Positions 1 to 10,082 are shown, numbered from the stretch's first letter. The stretch: 64,000 nucleotides of DNA from Kroppenstedtia eburnea (GCF_013282215.1 NZ_CP048103.1:2542001-2606000); one strand, 5' to 3'. Made by a program: numbers and translations. The notes: generated from the sequence alone by a model not told the origin.

Positions 1-149
1 CCCAGGGGACAGGAGGATTCTTTTAACGCCTGGTATGTACGGAAACTGAGTTCACTGGCCAGATGTTCCAAAAGTTCCCCGTCCACTTCTGACAGCACAT
101 CATTCCAATCGAATTTGTCCAGCGCGGACTCCCAATCTTCAGATGTCAA
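1..149 (-). CDS. Small acidic hypothetical protein, N-terminal part
   Basis: The gene is cut by the window edge; 49 codons are visible. The most likely start is TTG at 149, because GAGAGGAGG lies 7 bases upstream of it. An in-frame GTG further upstream has no ribosome-binding site. The visible peptide is rich in Asp and Glu and begins MTSEDWESALDKFDWND. I do not recognise a family. It follows mtaB on the same strand beyond a terminator, so it is probably transcribed separately. Confidence 0.5.
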   Translation of the reverse strand, partial: MTSEDWESALDKFDWNDVLSEVDGELLEHLASELSFRTYQALKESSCPL

Positions 150-240
150 TTCGCCGCCTCCTCTCGGGGATTCATCTCTTTCATCCCCATTCACTCTAAC
201 AGTATAGATCAAAATTTTGAATGTAACAGCTTTTCTCCCT

Positions 241-270
241 CAAAAAAACCGCCCTTTCCCAGGGCGGTCA
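241..270 (-). terminator. Intrinsic terminator after mtaB
   Basis: An 8-bp perfect stem (ACCGCCCT/AGGGCGGT) with a short loop is followed on the minus strand by a run of seven T. It closes the prmA-rsmE-mtaB transcript. Confidence 0.85.
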
Positions 271-302
271 GGTGTTAAACGCACATGCGACGCAAGACCC
301 CA

Positions 303-1649
303 TCAACCGGCTTTGTAAGGACGGGGAACTTCGTCCATGGTGCGGACAAAGGTACCTTGGCTGTACTCGGAACCGGGTTGATCCAATCGGACGCGGCACA
401 CCTGGCCCACCAGCTCTTCATTGCCGGGGAAGGCGATCTGCAGATAATTGTCGGAATACCCCGCCAACCATCCGCTGTCCGGATCGTCTTTCAAGGGACC
501 TTCCGGGATCACTTCCAGCACCTCACCCGCGTACTTCGAGGCGTAGGTCAACGCGAGGCGATCAGAGAGTGCGATCAACCGTGCGACCCGATCCTGCTTC
601 ACCTCTGCCGGCACCTGATCCGTCATCCGTGCCGCCGGGGTTCCGGTCCGGGTGGAGTAAGGAAAGACGTGCAACTCGGAGAAGCCCAGCTCTTCGATCA
701 GGCGATATCCGTTTTCAAACTGTTCCTCTGTCTCTCCAGGGAAGCCGACGATCACATCGCTGGTGATGGCCACCCCCGGCATCGCCCGGTGGAGATGCTC
801 AATCTTGCGACGGTATTCATCCACCGTGTAACGGCGACGCATCCGCTTCAGCACCACATCATCCCCGGCCTGCAAGGGGATGTGCAGGTGACGGCACATC
901 TTATCCGACTTGTTGAGCACATCGATCACCCGATCATCGATCTGGCTGGCTTCGATCGAGCTGATCCGGATCCGTTTCAGACCCTCCACCTTGTCCAGGT
1001 CCCAGAGCAGATCCGCCAACTTGTAGTCCTCAAAGTCTTCCCCGTAGCCTCCGGTGTGAATTCCGGTGAGAACGATCTCTTTGTAACCCGCATCCACCAG
1101 CTGCCGGGCCTGCCGGAGCACACTTTCCGGCTTTCGGCTCCGGAGGAGGCCGCGAGCCCAGGGAATGATGCAGAAGGTGCAGAAGTTGTTGCAGCCTTCC
1201 TGGATTTTGAGAGAGGCCCGGGTCCGCTCCGAAAAGGAGGGGACGTCCATTTCCTCGAACTCCCGGGTTTTCATGATGTTTTTCACTGCGTTGACCGGTT
1301 GCCGTGTCTGCCGGTGCTCCTCGATATACTGAAGGAGTTTGTCCCGTCCCTGGGTCCCGACCACCACATCCACACCGGGGATGTCCATGATTTCAGCGGA
1401 GGATGTCTGGGCATAACAGCCGGTCACTGCCACCACGGCTTCGGGATTTTTCCGGACGGCCCGCCGAATCATTTGGCGGCTCTTCCGATCTCCGGTATTG
1501 GTCACCGTACAGGTATTGATCACATACACATCGGCCTTCTGTTCAAAATCGACCTTTTCATATCCTTGACGCTGAAACAGCTTCCACATGGCCTCTGTCT
1601 CATAAGCGTTCACTTTACAGCCCAGCGTATGGAATGCCACCGTGCTCAC
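303..1649 (-). CDS. mtaB: tRNA t6A37 methylthiotransferase MtaB
   Basis: A radical-SAM enzyme of 448 aa that converts t6A37 to ms2t6A37 in tRNAs reading ANN codons. The N-terminal UPF0004 domain has the three cluster-binding cysteines (C11, C47, C78). The radical-SAM motif CNNFCTFC supplies C153, C157 and C160, and a TRAM-like RNA-binding tail follows. The length fits the YqeV/MtaB family. The start overlaps the rsmE stop by 4 bp, so the two genes are translationally coupled. It sits last in the prmA-rsmE-mtaB series downstream of dnaJ, as in Bacillus. Confidence 0.95.
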   Translation of the reverse strand: MSTVAFHTLGCKVNAYETEAMWKLFQRQGYEKVDFEQKADVYVINTCTVTNTGDRKSRQMIRRAVRKNPEAVVAVTGCYAQTSSAEIMDIPGVDVVVGTQGRDKLLQYIEEHRQTRQPVNAVKNIMKTREFEEMDVPSFSERTRASLKIQEGCNNFCTFCIIPWARGLLRSRKPESVLRQARQLVDAGYKEIVLTGIHTGGYGEDFEDYKLADLLWDLDKVEGLKRIRISSIEASQIDDRVIDVLNKSDKMCRHLHIPLQAGDDVVLKRMRRRYTVDEYRRKIEHLHRAMPGVAITSDVIVGFPGETEEQFENGYRLIEELGFSELHVFPYSTRTGTPAARMTDQVPAEVKQDRVARLIALSDRLALTYASKYAGEVLEVIPEGPLKDDPDSGWLAGYSDNYLQIAFPGNEELVGQVCRVRLDQPGSEYSQGTFVRTMDEVPRPYKAG

Positions 1650-2392
1650 AGTGGCTCACCTCCCATCTCACCGTATGAATAATGAATACAAGACAGCAAT
1701 GCCAACGGTGCCGTCTCCGCCCGCAGGATCCTGGGACCCAAGTGAATGGAGACAGCACCGGCGGCGACCGCCTCACTTTTCTCTGTTTCCGTGAACCCGC
1801 CTTCGGGCCCGATCACCACCAGCATGCGTTCCCCTGTAACCTCCCGCAACACTGCTCCCAGGGAACGTCCTCCTTTTTCATAGGCAAAGAGAACCCGGTC
1901 AAAAGCGGGAAAGCGTTCCAGCAAGGACCGCCAATCCATCACGGTTTCCACGTGGGGGATTTGACCCCGGTGGGACTGTTCCGCCGCTTCCTTGGCGATC
2001 CGTTGCCATCGCTCCTTCTTCTTGTCCGCTTTTTTTCCGTCCCATTTCACCACGGTCCGGGCGGAGATGAAGGGGAGAAAAGAAGCGGCCCCCAATTCGG
2101 TCCCCTTCTGAAGCACCCATTCCCATTTGTCCCCTTTGGTGAGGGAGGCGGCAACGGCCACCCGGAACCGGGGCTCTCCACGGGAGGGCATCCTTTCCAG
2201 GATGCGGCATCGTGCTTCCCCTTCGCTCACTGTCTCCAATTCAGCCAGGTAATCGGTTCCCCTGCTGTCGCAACAGATCAACCGATCCCCCGCCCTCATC
2301 CGCATCACGTTTTTGATATGATGAACATCATCGCCACGGACCGTGATCCGGTCCGGGCCGATCTGAGTTGAATCAATAAAATATCTTTGCAT
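1646..2392 (-). CDS. rsmE: 16S rRNA m3U1498 methyltransferase RsmE
   Basis: A 248-aa SPOUT-class methyltransferase that methylates N3 of U1498 in 16S rRNA. The N-terminal PUA-like part begins MQRYFIDSTQIG. The C-terminal SPOUT knot has the motif VVIGPEGGFTETE and the later LGPRILRAETAPLA, both typical of the family and forming the SAM site. It lies 21 bp after prmA and overlaps mtaB by 4 bp, consistent with co-transcription of an rRNA/protein-modification trio. Confidence 0.95.
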   Translation of the reverse strand: MQRYFIDSTQIGPDRITVRGDDVHHIKNVMRMRAGDRLICCDSRGTDYLAELETVSEGEARCRILERMPSRGEPRFRVAVAASLTKGDKWEWVLQKGTELGAASFLPFISARTVVKWDGKKADKKKERWQRIAKEAAEQSHRGQIPHVETVMDWRSLLERFPAFDRVLFAYEKGGRSLGAVLREVTGERMLVVIGPEGGFTETEKSEAVAAGAVSIHLGPRILRAETAPLALLSCIHYSYGEMGGEPL

Positions 2393-2413
2393 AAAGCCAC
2401 TCCCACTATCCTA

Positions 2414-3349
2414 TCACGTTCCGGCGGTCATCGCCACCCAGTCCCCTTCCTGCAACCGATCTGTCACCCGGAAACCGGCTTGACTCAGAGCCCTCACCAC
2501 ATCTTCCTCTTTTTGGGCGATCACGCCCGAAGCGATAAACCATCCACCGGGATGGATCACCCGGGGCAGATCATCAGTGAATTGGATGATGATTTCCGCC
2601 AAGATATTGGAAATCACGCCATCCGCCGACTCCCTCACTCCCTGGAGGAGATTTCCCTGCCGGACGGCGATCCTTTGCTCCAAACCGTTGAGACGAATAT
2701 TTTGACTCGTGCTCTCCACCGCCACTGGATCGAGATCCAGCGCCAATACTTCTGAAGCACCCAGGCGGGCGGCTGCGATGCTCAACACCCCGCTCCCGCA
2801 ACCGACGTCAATCACTTTTTGTCCCGGTTGAAGCTGGCGTTCCAACAATTTCATGCTGAGGATCGTGGTGGGATGGGCCCCGGTCCCAAAGGCCATGCCG
2901 GGATCCAGTTGGATCACCGCTTCCCCGGCAGAGGCGGGTTCGTAAGATTCCCAGTGGGGTTTGACTGTCAAGCGATCCGTCACCCGGATCGGTTTGTAAT
3001 ACGCTTTCCACGCCTCAGCCCAGGATTCCTCCGAAACCCTCTCCAAAACGACTGTTGCCGGTCCCGGTTCCAAACCGAACTGCCTCAGGTGCCCAATCTT
3101 CTCCGCCAGTCGTTCCGGCAGGGTGTCATCGAAGGATGCAGCAGGAAAATAACCGGAGATCCAGACCCCTTCTTCCGGGTATTCATTCGGTGACAAAGCG
3201 ATGATTTCCCCGAAGGGCGTTTCCCATTCCTTCCGCAGCACAGAAGCATCCAGCACCGCCGTGCCTTCGGCGCCCGCTTCCAGGAGCAGATGGGACACCG
3301 CTTCTTCCGCTTCGGATGTGGTATGCACACGAACTTCCATCCAATCCAA
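2414..3349 (-). CDS. prmA: Ribosomal protein L11 methyltransferase PrmA
   Basis: A class I SAM-dependent methyltransferase that trimethylates ribosomal protein L11. The SAM-binding motif VIDVGCGSGVLSIAAA and the downstream NILAEII are clear. I chose TTG at 3349 (311 aa), which gives the usual N-terminus LDWMEVRVHTTSEAEEA and has GGGGAGTG at good spacing. An ATG three codons later is possible. The reading frame stays open to 3475, but that part crosses the two dnaJ terminators and is not expected to be translated. Confidence 0.93.
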   Translation of the reverse strand: MDWMEVRVHTTSEAEEAVSHLLLEAGAEGTAVLDASVLRKEWETPFGEIIALSPNEYPEEGVWISGYFPAASFDDTLPERLAEKIGHLRQFGLEPGPATVVLERVSEESWAEAWKAYYKPIRVTDRLTVKPHWESYEPASAGEAVIQLDPGMAFGTGAHPTTILSMKLLERQLQPGQKVIDVGCGSGVLSIAAARLGASEVLALDLDPVAVESTSQNIRLNGLEQRIAVRQGNLLQGVRESADGVISNILAEIIIQFTDDLPRVIHPGGWFIASGVIAQKEEDVVRALSQAGFRVTDRLQEGDWVAMTAGT

Positions 3350-3365
3350 CAGGCTCACTCCCCTA

Positions 3366-3390
3366 CAAAAAAACGGGCATTCCCGCCCGT
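3366..3390 (-). terminator. Second tandem terminator downstream of dnaJ
   Basis: The hairpin ACGGGC/GCCCGT is followed by seven T on the minus strand, in the gap between dnaJ and the proposed prmA start. It would separate the heat-shock operon from prmA or attenuate read-through. Confidence 0.7.
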
Positions 3391-3396
3391 CCCGCC

Positions 3397-3437
3397 AAAA
3401 AAACAGGGGGATCCGGACCCCCACCGGACCCGGATCC
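3397..3437 (-). terminator. First terminator after dnaJ
   Basis: A long GC-rich hairpin built on GGATCCGG/CCGGATCC is followed by a run of T on the minus strand, starting about 40 bp after the dnaJ stop. Confidence 0.7.
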
Positions 3438-3475
3438 ATCCGTTCACCGTTGTTATGCACCAGTATTGCCCGCAA

Positions 3476-4609
3476 TCAATCCCCGGTAAACGCCCGTTTC
3501 ATTTTATCAAAGAAACTGCTGTTCTGCTCGGAAATGTAATCTCCACTCAGATTGCCGAACTCACGCAACAGCCTTTTCTGCTCTTCCGACAATCCCGTGG
3601 GGGTGACCACTCTGACCCGGATCTGCTGATCTCCGTGTCCCCTGCCGTAGAGTCGGGGAACCCCTTTGCCCCGGAGCCGGAATTCCGCTCCGGTCTGAGT
3701 CCCGGCGGGAATTTTGATCTTGGCCCGCCCCTTGAGGGTGGGAACGACGATCTCATCTCCGAGAGCGGCTTGGACAAAGGTGATCGGCAGCTCACAGACG
3801 ATATCATCCCCCTGCCGCTTGAAAAAGTCGTGGGATCTGACCTTGATGGTGATATACAGATCACCGGGAGGGCCCCCGTTCAGCCCCGGTTCACCCTCTC
3901 CGGACACGCGCAACTGTTTCCCCTCATCAATCCCCGACGGAATGTTGATATGGATCTTGCGCCGCTTCTTCACCTGTCCGGAGCCGCTGCATTCCTCACA
4001 TTTTTCTTTGATAATCTTGCCCCGGCCACTGCAATCCTGACAGACCCGTTTGTTCACGATGCGACCAAAGGGAGTGTTTTGCACAGTCTCCGACTGACCC
4101 GTCCCTTGACAGCGGGGACAGGTCTCCGGATGGGTTCCCGGTTTGGCGCCACTGCCATGACAATTCCCGCAAGTCTCCGTTCGTGGAATGGAAATATCCA
4201 TCTCCCGGCCGAAGACAGCATCCTTAAAGTCGATGGTCAACCGGTACTCCAAGTCGGCACCTTGGCGGGGAGCATGGGGATTGCGACGTCCGCCGCCGAA
4301 AAACATATCGAAAATATCCCCGAATCCAAAGTCACTGGCACCGGCTCCCGGACCGAAACCGCCAAAACCACCGGCTCCCGCCCCGGCAGCACCTGGATCC
4401 GCACTTCCAAAGCGGTCATAGTTGGCTTTCTTTTGAGGGTCCCGGAGAACTTCATATGCTTCGGTCACTTCTTTGAACTTCTGTTCCGCATCCGGTGATT
4501 TGTTTACATCGGGATGATATTGTCGGGCCATTTTGCGGTAGGCCTTCCGAATATCTTCGCTGGATGCATCCCGGGCGACACCGAGGGCTTCGTAGTAGTC
4601 TTTGCTCAC
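3476..4609 (-). CDS. dnaJ: Co-chaperone DnaJ (Hsp40)
   Basis: A 377-aa class I J-protein that stimulates the DnaK ATPase and delivers substrates. The N-terminal J domain carries the HPD motif (in ARQYHPDVN). A Gly/Phe-rich linker follows, then four zinc-binding repeats ([32 protein letters not shown]) and the C-terminal substrate-binding domains. It is the last gene of hrcA-chaperonin-grpE-dnaK-dnaJ. About 130 bp containing a hairpin separates it from dnaK. Confidence 0.97.
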   Translation of the reverse strand: MSKDYYEALGVARDASSEDIRKAYRKMARQYHPDVNKSPDAEQKFKEVTEAYEVLRDPQKKANYDRFGSADPGAAGAGAGGFGGFGPGAGASDFGFGDIFDMFFGGGRRNPHAPRQGADLEYRLTIDFKDAVFGREMDISIPRTETCGNCHGSGAKPGTHPETCPRCQGTGQSETVQNTPFGRIVNKRVCQDCSGRGKIIKEKCEECSGSGQVKKRRKIHINIPSGIDEGKQLRVSGEGEPGLNGGPPGDLYITIKVRSHDFFKRQGDDIVCELPITFVQAALGDEIVVPTLKGRAKIKIPAGTQTGAEFRLRGKGVPRLYGRGHGDQQIRVRVVTPTGLSEEQKRLLREFGNLSGDYISEQNSSFFDKMKRAFTGD

Positions 4610-4689
4610 CGGATCACCTCCTCTGGTTCACAGGATATGTCTGCAGGCAATCGAAGGTCCTCGCCCACCGATCAGAAAAACTGGAAAAG

Positions 4690-4720
4690 CCAAAGCCGGG
4701 CACCCCGGTGCCGACTTTGA
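4690..4720 (-). terminator. Hairpin between dnaK and dnaJ, possible attenuator
   Basis: A strong inverted repeat (AAAGTCGGCAC/GTGCCCGGCTTT with minor mismatches) is followed on the minus strand by GGCTTTTCCAGTTTTT. It may partly terminate after dnaK or stabilise the upstream mRNA, lowering dnaJ relative to dnaK. This is inference from structure only. Confidence 0.45.
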
Positions 4721-4740
4721 CTTCCCGTCCGGGAATCCTG

Positions 4741-6570
4741 TTATTTCTTTTGATCTTCATCGTCCATCACTTTATATTCGGCGTCGACCACGTCATCATC
4801 CTTTTTGTTATCGCCGGTCTTTTCCGCCTGTTGCTGAGCCTGCTGATAAAGTTTGACGGACAGCTCCTGCACCACTTTTTCCAACTCTTCGGAGGCCTGT
4901 TTGATCGCTTCGGTATCGTCGCCTTCCAGGGCCTTTTTCAGCTTCTCTTTCGCCTCGTTGGCTTTGGCCAGTTCGGCCTCATCCACCTTATCTCCCAAAT
5001 CTTTCAGGGTTTTCTCAGTGACAAAGATCATTTGATCCGCCTGGTTACGGATCTCCACCTTCTCTTTTCGCTTCTGATCCTCTTCGGCATACTGTTCCGC
5101 CTCCCGCACCATCCGCTCAATCTCCTCATCGGACAGACCGCTGGAAGATTTGATGGTGATGGCCTGGCTTTTGCCGGTGGCCAAGTCTTTGGCGGAGACA
5201 TTGACGATCCCGTTCCGGTCGATCTTGAACGTGACCTCAATCTGCGGGACGCCCCGGGGGGCCGGAGGAATGTCGGTCAGCTGGAATCGACCCAGGGTTT
5301 TGTTGTCGGCGGCCATCTCCCGCTCCCCTTGCAGGACGTGGATCGGGACTGCAGTCTGATTGTCGGCGGCGGTGGAGAAGATCTGGGATTTCTCCGTGGG
5401 GATCGCTGTGTTCCGTTCAATCAGCTTGGTGAAAACGCCACCCAGGGTTTCAAGTCCGAGGGAGAGGGGGGTCACATCCACCAGCACCAAATCTTTGATA
5501 TCCTCGGACAGGACACCGCCTTGGATCGCGGCTCCCATGGCCACCACTTCGTCCGGGTTCACCCCTTTGCTCGGTGCTTTGCCGGTCAGGTTCTTGATCG
5601 CTTCCTGAACCGCCGGAATCCGGGTGGAACCCCCGACCAGAATCACGCGATCGATTTCCGACGGGTCCAGCTGGGCATCTTGGAGTGCCTGACGGGTCGG
5701 GCGCATCGTCCGTTCCACCAGGTCGGCGGAGAGTTCCTCAAACTTGGCCCGGGTCAGGGTGACTTCCAGGTGTTTCGGACCGGAGGCATCCGCCGTCAGG
5801 AAGGGAAGGGAAATAGTGGTGGTCAGCACACCGGAGAGATCTTTCTTCGCCTTTTCGGCAGCATCTTTCAACCGTTGCAAGGCCATCCGGTCGTTGGACA
5901 GATCGATGCCGTTCTCTTTCTGGAATTCCTTTACCAGGTAGTCAATGATCACCTGGTCGAAGTCGTCGCCTCCGAGGCGGTTATCCCCGCTGGTGGCTTT
6001 CACTTCAAACAGGCCGTCCCCGATATCCAGAATGGAAACGTCAAAGGTGCCGCCGCCCAGGTCAAAAACCAGAATGGTCTGCTCTTCATCCTTTTTGTCA
6101 CTGCCGTAGGAGAGGGCGGCGGCAGTCGGTTCGTTGATAATCCGCAGGACTTCCAGCCCGGCGATCTTTCCCGCATCTTTGGTGGCTTGACGTTGGCTGT
6201 CGTTGAAGTAAGCCGGGACGGTGATCACCGCCTGGGTCACTTCTTCCCCCAGATAAGCCTCCGCATCCGCCTTCAGTTTCTGCAGAATCATCGCGGAAAT
6301 CTCCTGGGGTGTATACTCTTTGTCCCCGATTTTCTCCTTGTGCCCGGTTCCCATGTGACGCTTGACGGAGCTGACCGTCTTGTCCGGATTGGTGATGGCT
6401 TGCCGTTTGGCGGCTTCCCCCACCAAACGCTCACCTGATTTGGAAAATCCCACAACAGAGGGAGTGGTCCGTCCCCCTTCCGCGTTGGGAATGACTTTTG
6501 CTTCGCTACCTTCCAAAAAAGCCACACAAGAGTTGGTGGTTCCCAAGTCGATTCCGATCACTTTTCCCAT
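4741..6570 (-). CDS. dnaK: Chaperone DnaK (Hsp70)
   Basis: The 609-aa Hsp70 ATPase. The nucleotide-binding domain starts [19 protein letters not shown] and contains the phosphate loop [13 protein letters not shown] and the adenosine motif [14 protein letters not shown] substrate-binding domain and acidic C-terminal tail follow. The length is that of Gram-positive DnaK, which lacks the insert of Gram-negative forms. It is preceded by a good AAGGAGGT-type ribosome-binding site and lies 64 bp after grpE. Confidence 0.98.
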   Translation of the reverse strand: MGKVIGIDLGTTNSCVAFLEGSEAKVIPNAEGGRTTPSVVGFSKSGERLVGEAAKRQAITNPDKTVSSVKRHMGTGHKEKIGDKEYTPQEISAMILQKLKADAEAYLGEEVTQAVITVPAYFNDSQRQATKDAGKIAGLEVLRIINEPTAAALSYGSDKKDEEQTILVFDLGGGTFDVSILDIGDGLFEVKATSGDNRLGGDDFDQVIIDYLVKEFQKENGIDLSNDRMALQRLKDAAEKAKKDLSGVLTTTISLPFLTADASGPKHLEVTLTRAKFEELSADLVERTMRPTRQALQDAQLDPSEIDRVILVGGSTRIPAVQEAIKNLTGKAPSKGVNPDEVVAMGAAIQGGVLSEDIKDLVLVDVTPLSLGLETLGGVFTKLIERNTAIPTEKSQIFSTAADNQTAVPIHVLQGEREMAADNKTLGRFQLTDIPPAPRGVPQIEVTFKIDRNGIVNVSAKDLATGKSQAITIKSSSGLSDEEIERMVREAEQYAEEDQKRKEKVEIRNQADQMIFVTEKTLKDLGDKVDEAELAKANEAKEKLKKALEGDDTEAIKQASEELEKVVQELSVKLYQQAQQQAEKTGDNKKDDDVVDAEYKVMDDEDQKK

Positions 6571-6634
6571 CGAAGTTGTACCTCCTTCTCGGACTCCTGT
6601 ACCGAATCAAATGTTATACTTATCGCCGCGGGTT

Positions 6635-7360
6635 TCAAGTGCTCACTTTCACCATCGAGGGACGGATCACCCGCTCCTTGAATCGATAGCCCTTCTGCAA
6701 TTCTTCCACAACCATCCCCGATTCGACACCGTCAGCCTCCACCTGCATCACGGCATTGTGTTCATGGGGGTTGAACTCCTTCCCTTCCGCTTCGATGGGG
6801 CTCAAACCATGCTCTTCAAGGGTTTGTAACAGTTGTCTGGAGATCATCTCCACACCCTTGTGAAGGGCTTCAGCCTCTTCACTCTTGGCCCCCGCATCCA
6901 GCGCCCGTTCCAGGTTGTCGATCACGGGGAGAAGCGATTCCACCAAAGGAGCAGCGGCATATTTGGCCAATTCCTGCTGGTCTTTGCGGGTGCGACGCCG
7001 AAAGTTTTCCAGATCGGCCCGTGCCCTGAGGAGACCTTCATAGTTTTCATCCGCTTCTTTCTTCCAGCGGTTTGCTTCCTCTTTCGCCCGTTCCAGCTCT
7101 TCCTGCAGTGCATTCAACACCTCAGCATCCTGAACGGGGGGGGGAGAGGTGGGGTTCGGCCCCGCTTCAAAGACGGTATTTTCCGGCTTCGGCACTTCCT
7201 TTTCCGTCACTTCCGCCTCCGGTTCCCTTTCCCCGGCTTCTGTTTTCTCCGTCAATCCCATCTCCTGGCGTTCCCGCGCTTCCTTGGCTTTTCTCAATTC
7301 CCTCGCGGTCACGGGACGGCGTCGGTTTTCACCGTCCGGGTTGAAATCGTTGGAAGTCAT
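6635..7360 (-). CDS. grpE: Nucleotide exchange factor GrpE
   Basis: GrpE (241 aa) releases ADP from DnaK. The first ~85 residues are charged and low in complexity. A long coiled coil follows (LQEELERAKEEANRWKKEADENYEG onward in part), then the beta domain ending in the typical GYRFKERVIRPSMVKV. Its ATG lies only 4 bases after the chaperonin stop and its ribosome-binding site AGGTG lies inside the chaperonin 3' end, so the two genes look translationally coupled. Confidence 0.95.
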   Translation of the reverse strand: MTSNDFNPDGENRRRPVTARELRKAKEARERQEMGLTEKTEAGEREPEAEVTEKEVPKPENTVFEAGPNPTSPPPVQDAEVLNALQEELERAKEEANRWKKEADENYEGLLRARADLENFRRRTRKDQQELAKYAAAPLVESLLPVIDNLERALDAGAKSEEAEALHKGVEMISRQLLQTLEEHGLSPIEAEGKEFNPHEHNAVMQVEADGVESGMVVEELQKGYRFKERVIRPSMVKVST

Positions 7361-7364
7361 GGTT

Positions 7365-8921
7365 TCACCTCATACTTTCTGCATCCGTAGATCGCATCTT
7401 CACCACAGTGTGGATTCTCAGGATGGCGGTGCTGACTTCGCCGGCTGCCTGCAGTGCATGATACTTCACCGGCAGGGGGTCCACCACTCCCATATCCACC
7501 ATGTCGCAAACAGCGCCCCGGTCACAGTCGATCCCGAGGGAGACGGTTTGCCGTTTCCACTGGAGGGCCTTCACCTCTTCCACTTTTTCCAGAGGATTGA
7601 AACCGGCATTGGCCACTACTTGGGACATCGGTCTGTGAAGGGCTTCCGCCACAGCAGCCACCCCGAAAGCTTCCATTCCCTGCACAGTATCCCCGTATTT
7701 TTCCACTTCACGCGCCAATGCCAATTCCGCAGCACCTCCCCCGGGGAGAAACCCCCCGCGGATGGCTGCTTGGGCGGCGGCAGCCGCATCTTTGGCAATC
7801 CGCTCCCGCTCCTCCACCACTTCTTCCGTGGTTGCACCCACCAAGATGGAAGCAAAGGGCTTTCCGGCCCCTCCGGAAATCCGAAGCCATCCCAATCTCC
7901 CTTCGTCCTCCACCTCTGTACAGGATCCGATGAGAGGTTCCAGCTCCTCAGGTGAACGCTTCAATCCGGTTCGCTTCAGAATCCGGGCCCCGGTATAATC
8001 CGCCACCCGGACCAGCTGATCCAAGCCCACTTGCTGGGCCACCACAATCCCGGCATCTGTCAGCACTTCTTCCGCACCGGAGTCCACCTCACCCTCCACC
8101 AGTACCAGATCCACATCCAGATCCACCAGTTTGAGAATGATTCTTTCAAACTCTTGCTTTAAGCTCTCCTGCTTTGCAAAGCCCGCCTCGGTTCCGAGGG
8201 CTTCTTCATCCACAGGCTCCGGGCGGAAATCCTCCGCCACCAGCAATACCCGGACCGGGGTGCCGGTGTCCGCGGTTCTCAGATTGATGCGGCCTCTGGG
8301 GACCAACAGACCGTTGAAAACCCCGTGTTCCGCCCTGGGGTGGGCCATCACGGCATCGGCGAGGCGGAAATCCTTCTCCAGCAGTTTCTCCCGCCCCATG
8401 AGGACAGCGGCTTCGATCACCAATTCGGTCAGATCCTCCTGCTCCCGCCCCGCGGTGTAGACGATGCGTTGGAGCCAATCATCCTCCAGGTCCCAGATCG
8501 GCTGGGCCATCGCCTGCATCTTTTCCAAGGCATACCGGATCCCGCGGCGAATTCCGGCAATCACCTTTGATACCGGAACACCGCGGGCCACCTGTTTTGC
8601 CCCTTCTTCCACCAAGGCGGCGGTCAGCAGAGTGGCGGTGGTGGTGCCATCCCCCACCTCTTCCTGCTGGGCTCTGGCAATGCCTGCAACCATGCGGGCG
8701 GCCGGATGCCGTATATCCATCCGGTTGAGAATGGTGACACCATCGTTGGTGACGATCACTCCACCGTCATCCCCCACCAACATGGTGTCCAGCCCTTTGG
8801 GACCCAAAGTCCCTCTGACCGCTTCCGCCACCCTCCGTACAGCCTCGGCATTGACTGTAAGAGCGCCGGAAAAGGGTTTCCTCTCCTCCGGGGTGAGGAT
8901 GGGTTCGTCCTGACTTTCCAT
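7365..8921 (-). CDS. Thermosome-like bacterial (group III) chaperonin
   Basis: This 518-aa protein resembles archaeal thermosome/CCT rather than GroEL. It has the nucleotide-site elements LGPKGLD (39-45), NDG (59-61) and GDGTT (90-94), an apical region, and the late glycine loop LPGGGAAELALA, then ends in the equatorial strand AILRIHTVVKMR. Archaeal-like chaperonins in bacterial hsp70 operons were described by Techtmann and Robb from Carboxydothermus as group III chaperonins. Here it sits between hrcA and grpE with almost no spacing, downstream of CIRCE, so it should be induced with DnaK. No groES/groEL is in the window. Confidence 0.9.
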   Translation of the reverse strand: MESQDEPILTPEERKPFSGALTVNAEAVRRVAEAVRGTLGPKGLDTMLVGDDGGVIVTNDGVTILNRMDIRHPAARMVAGIARAQQEEVGDGTTTATLLTAALVEEGAKQVARGVPVSKVIAGIRRGIRYALEKMQAMAQPIWDLEDDWLQRIVYTAGREQEDLTELVIEAAVLMGREKLLEKDFRLADAVMAHPRAEHGVFNGLLVPRGRINLRTADTGTPVRVLLVAEDFRPEPVDEEALGTEAGFAKQESLKQEFERIILKLVDLDVDLVLVEGEVDSGAEEVLTDAGIVVAQQVGLDQLVRVADYTGARILKRTGLKRSPEELEPLIGSCTEVEDEGRLGWLRISGGAGKPFASILVGATTEEVVEERERIAKDAAAAAQAAIRGGFLPGGGAAELALAREVEKYGDTVQGMEAFGVAAVAEALHRPMSQVVANAGFNPLEKVEEVKALQWKRQTVSLGIDCDRGAVCDMVDMGVVDPLPVKYHALQAAGEVSTAILRIHTVVKMRSTDAESMR

Positions 8922-9011
8922 GGGTCGCTCACCTTCTTATCCGTATAAGCATTGAGACAAAGGGGTTGCAATCAACCCGCAACATCGCTCTCTCCGAGCC
9001 CGATGACGGGA

Positions 9012-10040
9012 TCATCCGTAAATCCGTCGCAAATGTTCGGAAAAGTCCCGGGTGAGCACTTCCAGCAAGCTGACCACCTTCCGGTAGTCCATCCGTGTGG
9101 GACCCAGAACCCCGATCGTCCCCAAAGAGCGACCGTTCACGGTAAAGGAAGCAGAGACAATGCTGCAGTTATTTACCGCCTCCAGATGGTTCTCCTGACC
9201 GATCCGGATCTGGACCCCTGTGTCCTCCTGATTGGACAACAGCTGGACAACCGTGTCCGTCTCCTCGAAAAGCTCCATCAGAGCCTTCACTTTTTCCACA
9301 TCTTTAAATTCCGGCTGGGTCAGGATATTGGTCGTCCCGCTGGTAAAGATTCGACCCTCCTGGTCGGCAACCAGCATCTGATCGATGATCCCCTGCAGGT
9401 ATTCATAATGTTCGGCATGCCGGCTGAGTTCCTGATAGAGCTCTTTGTATACCGTCCGCTTCAAACGAAAGAGTGGAACACCGGAAAGCTTGGCGTTCAA
9501 CAGATTGACCATCTGTTCAATCCAAGAGAGGGAGACACCTTCCGGAACTGTGATCCGTCGCTGGTCCACATGGCCGGTGTCCGTCACAAGGATCACCACG
9601 GCCATCCGATCATGGAGCGGGATCACTTGCAAGTGTTTTAACTTATTATCATATAATTCCGGTCCCAGCATAATCGATGTGTAATTGGTGATCCGGGACA
9701 ATATGGATACAGTCTGCTGAATCGTTTGTTCCAGAGCATCCATTTGCGAGGCAAACAATTGTCGGATCATGATCAGGTCCGACCGTTTCAAACGTTCGGG
9801 ACCCATCAGGTGATCGACATAATAGCGGTAGCCGATTTGGCTGGGTATACGGCCGGCAGATGTATGCGGCTGTTCCAGGAAACCCATCTCTTCCAGGTCG
9901 GCCATCTCGTTCCGAACCGTGGCTGCACTGAACCCGATGTCTTCCCGCTTGGAAACGGTGCGTGAACCCACCGGCTCTGCATGGACGATATACTCATCCA
10001 CAATCGCACGGAGGATCTTCTGTTGCCGCTCGCTCAGCAT
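9012..10040 (-). CDS. hrcA: Heat-inducible repressor HrcA
   Basis: A 342-aa repressor that binds CIRCE and is itself folded by chaperonin. The N-terminal winged helix begins MLSERQQKILRAIVDEYI and includes VGSRTVSKREDIGFSAATVRNEM. GAF-like and dimerisation regions follow. It is the first gene of the operon, about 15 bp downstream of a perfect CIRCE repeat, giving autoregulation of the whole operon. Confidence 0.97.
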   Translation of the reverse strand: MLSERQQKILRAIVDEYIVHAEPVGSRTVSKREDIGFSAATVRNEMADLEEMGFLEQPHTSAGRIPSQIGYRYYVDHLMGPERLKRSDLIMIRQLFASQMDALEQTIQQTVSILSRITNYTSIMLGPELYDNKLKHLQVIPLHDRMAVVILVTDTGHVDQRRITVPEGVSLSWIEQMVNLLNAKLSGVPLFRLKRTVYKELYQELSRHAEHYEYLQGIIDQMLVADQEGRIFTSGTTNILTQPEFKDVEKVKALMELFEETDTVVQLLSNQEDTGVQIRIGQENHLEAVNNCSIVSASFTVNGRSLGTIGVLGPTRMDYRKVVSLLEVLTRDFSEHLRRIYG

Positions 10041-10055
10041 CTGCCTCCCCCCTTG

Positions 10056-10082
10056 TTAGCACTCCGATACCACGAGTGCTAA
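10056..10082 (-). promoter_or_regulatory. CIRCE operator for HrcA
   Basis: TTAGCACTC-N9-GAGTGCTAA is a perfect match to the CIRCE consensus. It lies between the hrcA promoter and the hrcA start, so HrcA bound here would block the hrcA-chaperonin-grpE-dnaK-dnaJ transcript. Confidence 0.97.

Noticed and set aside
4495-6438. A 647-codon plus-strand frame opposite dnaK
   Set aside because: Shadow of dnaK; low-complexity Leu/Phe-rich translation and no ribosome-binding site.
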